Below, in pieces: positions 62,502 through 64,000 of a stretch of 64,000 nucleotides of DNA. The stretch's first letter is position 1. Every line of letters starts with the position of its first letter. Made by a program: the position numbers and the translations under genes. The notes under the pieces were generated by a model. It worked only from the letters and a program-made list of their open reading frames with translations. It did no database searches and had not been told where the DNA came from. This stretch comes from Bacteroidota bacterium (GTDB taxonomy: Bacteria > Bacteroidota > Bacteroidia > Chitinophagales > Chitinophagaceae): contig CANGDH010000002.1 in assembly GCA_947452555.1 (NCBI GenBank), positions 186,001 through 250,000 on the forward strand. Reading direction: 5' to 3'.

Positions 62502-63107
62502 TTAATCCTTCTTTACATCAAAAACTTTCGCGTTTTCTTCCTTAAAATAATTATTATCTTCAATTTCTTGACGCACTTTTTCTGGTACTAAATAGCGAAT
62601 AGTGATTCCTGCTTTGCGGTTATTACGTATCAGTGTAGCAGATAGTTCTAGCATGGGTGCTTCTAAATAAATAAGGTCTGCACCATAAGTATCTGTGATT
62701 TCATAACCGGGACGACGGTAAACAATAAAACGATAATTTTTTTTAAGTGTTTCAAAATTTTTCCATTTTGGCAAATTCTGAAAACTATCTCCACCCATTA
62801 TTACATAAAACTCATGCTGAGGATATTGCTCTTGTAAATAAGTAAGTGTATCAATAGTGTAAGAGGGTTTCGGCAATTTAAATTCAATATCTGAAATCCT
62901 TAATTGTGGATCATCTTCAATTGCTAATTGTGCCAAATGGAGTCTATCATATTCATTTAATAAACTGCTCTGTGGTTTGTGTGGATTCTGTGGAGACACC
63001 ACCAACCATACTTGTTTTAAATCGGAATGATTCGCAATATAACTAGCCACCATCAAATGTCCGTGATGAATAGGATTAAAAGAACCGAAAAACAAACCAA
63101 TTTTCAT
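62502..63107 (-). CDS. nadD: Nicotinate-nucleotide adenylyltransferase
   Basis: Read from the ATG at 63107 (MKIGLFFGSFNPIHHGHL); a longer frame begins at 63128. The 201-residue protein has the nucleotidyltransferase HxGH motif (HHGH), the GGDSFQNLPKW loop and the C-terminal ELSATLIRNN (ISSTxIR-like). It converts nicotinate mononucleotide and ATP to deamido-NAD in NAD synthesis. It lies 28 bp after feoA in the same direction. Confidence 0.94.
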   Translation of the reverse strand: MKIGLFFGSFNPIHHGHLMVASYIANHSDLKQVWLVVSPQNPHKPQSSLLNEYDRLHLAQLAIEDDPQLRISDIEFKLPKPSYTIDTLTYLQEQYPQHEFYVIMGGDSFQNLPKWKNFETLKKNYRFIVYRRPGYEITDTYGADLIYLEAPMLELSATLIRNNRKAGITIRYLVPEKVRQEIEDNNYFKEENAKVFDVKKD

Positions 63108-63135
63108 AATTAACTTATTGAATATCAATGATTTA

Positions 63136-63363
63136 TTATAATTTTGGGCCTACTATAATACTTTCTGCTTCGTCGTTTCTAAGGCTTAACTGATATCCTG
63201 CAACTGATATTGAAATAGGATCACCCAACGGAGCTATTTGCTCCACGGTGATTAATTCACCCGGTATGCAGCCCATCTCCATTAGTTTTAAAAAGATATC
63301 ATCGTTTTCAAAAGAATGTATCACACCAGACTCCCCAATTTTAAGATCAGATAGTTTCTTCAT
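63136..63363 (-). CDS. feoA: FeoA-domain protein
   Basis: The 75-residue protein is a single FeoA SH3-like domain (LSDLKIGESGVIHSFENDDIFLKLMEMGCIPGELITVEQIAPLGDPISISVAGYQLSLRNDEAESI). FeoA assists the ferrous iron permease FeoB, but no feoB is seen in the window. It precedes nadD in the same direction. Confidence 0.9.
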   Translation of the reverse strand: MKKLSDLKIGESGVIHSFENDDIFLKLMEMGCIPGELITVEQIAPLGDPISISVAGYQLSLRNDEAESIIVGPKL

Positions 63364-63493
63364 AATTATATTGCAAAGATAGTTTCCTTTATTATCATAC
63401 GCTTACGAAATTTGGAGCAATAATAGGGGCATTAAATTCGTATATATTTAGGAGACAATCTTTTATATACTTGAGCATATACCCTTTATAATA

Positions 63494-63925
63494 ATGAGCA
63501 TATCTTTTAACAAGGCAGATAAGTCTGCAACACTGGCCAATAGAGCCGCTTTAAAATCTTTTCTAGAAAAGCAGATAAAGAAGGAGGGGTTATTAATTGA
63601 AAACCTGCAGTACGTTTTCTGCTCTGATAAGTACTTGCTAGACATTAATAAACAGTTTTTAGCACATGATTACTATACAGATATCATCAGCTTTGATCTA
63701 TCTGAACAAAAAGGACAATTAATAGGAGAGATATATATAAGTGTGGATAGGGTAAAAGAGAATGCTAAATCCGTTAAGACCACACAGGGAAATGAATTAT
63801 TACGTGTAATCTTCCACGGTGCTTTACATTTTTGTGGTTATAAAGACAAGAAGCCAGCGGATGTAAAACTAATGAGGAACATGGAAGATAGATGGCTGAA
63901 AGCTTATTTGAAAATTAGGGGATAG
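63494..63925 (+). CDS. ybeY: rRNA maturation RNase YbeY
   Basis: The 143-residue protein has the YbeY metal-binding signature as FHGALHFCGYKDK: the first two His are present, but the third position of H-x3-H-x5-H is Asp, a variant I associate with Bacteroidota YbeY. The early part (YVFCSDKYLLDINKQFLAHDYYTDIISFDL) is typical. It acts in 16S rRNA 3' end maturation and ribosome quality control. Its neighbour beyond the window is probably mnmG, the usual partner in this phylum. Confidence 0.93.
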   Translation: MSISFNKADKSATLANRAALKSFLEKQIKKEGLLIENLQYVFCSDKYLLDINKQFLAHDYYTDIISFDLSEQKGQLIGEIYISVDRVKENAKSVKTTQGNELLRVIFHGALHFCGYKDKKPADVKLMRNMEDRWLKAYLKIRG

Positions 63926-63977
63926 AACGTTCCACGAGAAGGTGCATAGCACCTGATGCTAGAAAATTTTAATAGAA

Positions 63978-63993
63978 TGTTCCACGTGGAACG
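63978..63993. promoter_or_regulatory. parS-like ParB-binding site
   Basis: TGTTCCACGTGGAACG matches the parS palindrome (consensus TGTTtCACGTGaAACA) at almost every position and is the centre of a longer palindrome. A degenerate half copy, CGTTCCACGAGAAG, lies at 63929-63942, followed by a GGTGC ATA GCACC hairpin. parS sites cluster near oriC, so the origin may be close. Confidence 0.75.
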
Positions 63994-64000
63994 TTCTATT

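Noticed and set aside
1-64000. CRISPR array or insertion sequence
   Set aside because: No regularly spaced repeats of 25-40 bp, no cas-like genes and no transposase were found by reading the translated frames.

Overview
The window looks like a chromosomal segment from a low-GC Bacteroidota, most likely family Chitinophagaceae (inference). The supporting signs are A+T-rich DNA, a tRNA promoter of the Bacteroidota type (TTTG, about 20 nt, TAnnTTTG), a type IX secretion sorting domain on the DUF1501 protein at 40125-41696, a DUF1800/DUF1501 pair, a Vps10/sortilin-like BNR protein, an OMP_b-brl_3-type outer membrane receptor and a YbeY with the GYKDK variant. A parS-like palindrome at the extreme right end, just after ybeY, suggests the window ends near the replication origin.

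Layout. 1-4705: a leftward partner-switching signalling operon (propeller sensor with PP2C phosphatase, RsbW-like kinase, STAS protein, partial GAF/PAS protein). 4976-14390: AraC regulators, an MFS transporter, a three-gene MacAB-like ABC system and an oxidoreductase run (PhyH, aldo/keto reductase, Dabb). 14533-28138: secreted catabolism (gamma-glutamyltransferase, D-aminoacylase-type amidohydrolase, Tat-exported Gfo/Idh/MocA oxidoreductase, double DUF1080 protein, sugar isomerase-like protein, penicillin acylase fused to a VOC domain). 28221-45218: MoxR/VWA pair, outer membrane receptor, BNR protein, HigBA, serine hydrolase, DUF1800/DUF1501 and assorted enzymes.

45251-56841 is an integrated mobile element of about 11.6 kb. 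It is bounded by a perfect 99-bp direct repeat that covers the 5' 48 nt of tRNA-Phe plus 51 nt upstream. It carries a tyrosine integrase, repeated integrase-arm-like sites, and a compact superfamily A polymerase (motifs D / RxxxKxxxxxxxY / HDS) that overlaps a gene for an RNase H-like protein with two active-site Asp-to-Asn changes. It also carries an HNH endonuclease, a six-gene leftward operon of membrane or exported proteins (including a J-domain protein, an SH3b protein and a 58-residue Cys-rich exported peptide), and a rightward run of tiny unknown genes. The element sits on the 5' side of the tRNA and appears to supply a replacement -33 promoter box.

57311-64000: an XRE regulator, an EamA transporter, then core genes: asnS, rho, hicBA, nadD, feoA and ybeY.

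The strongest candidate for something under-described is the element: its polymerase/RNase H-like pair as a minimal replication module, its 5'-tRNA integration with promoter repair, and its unexplained envelope operon.
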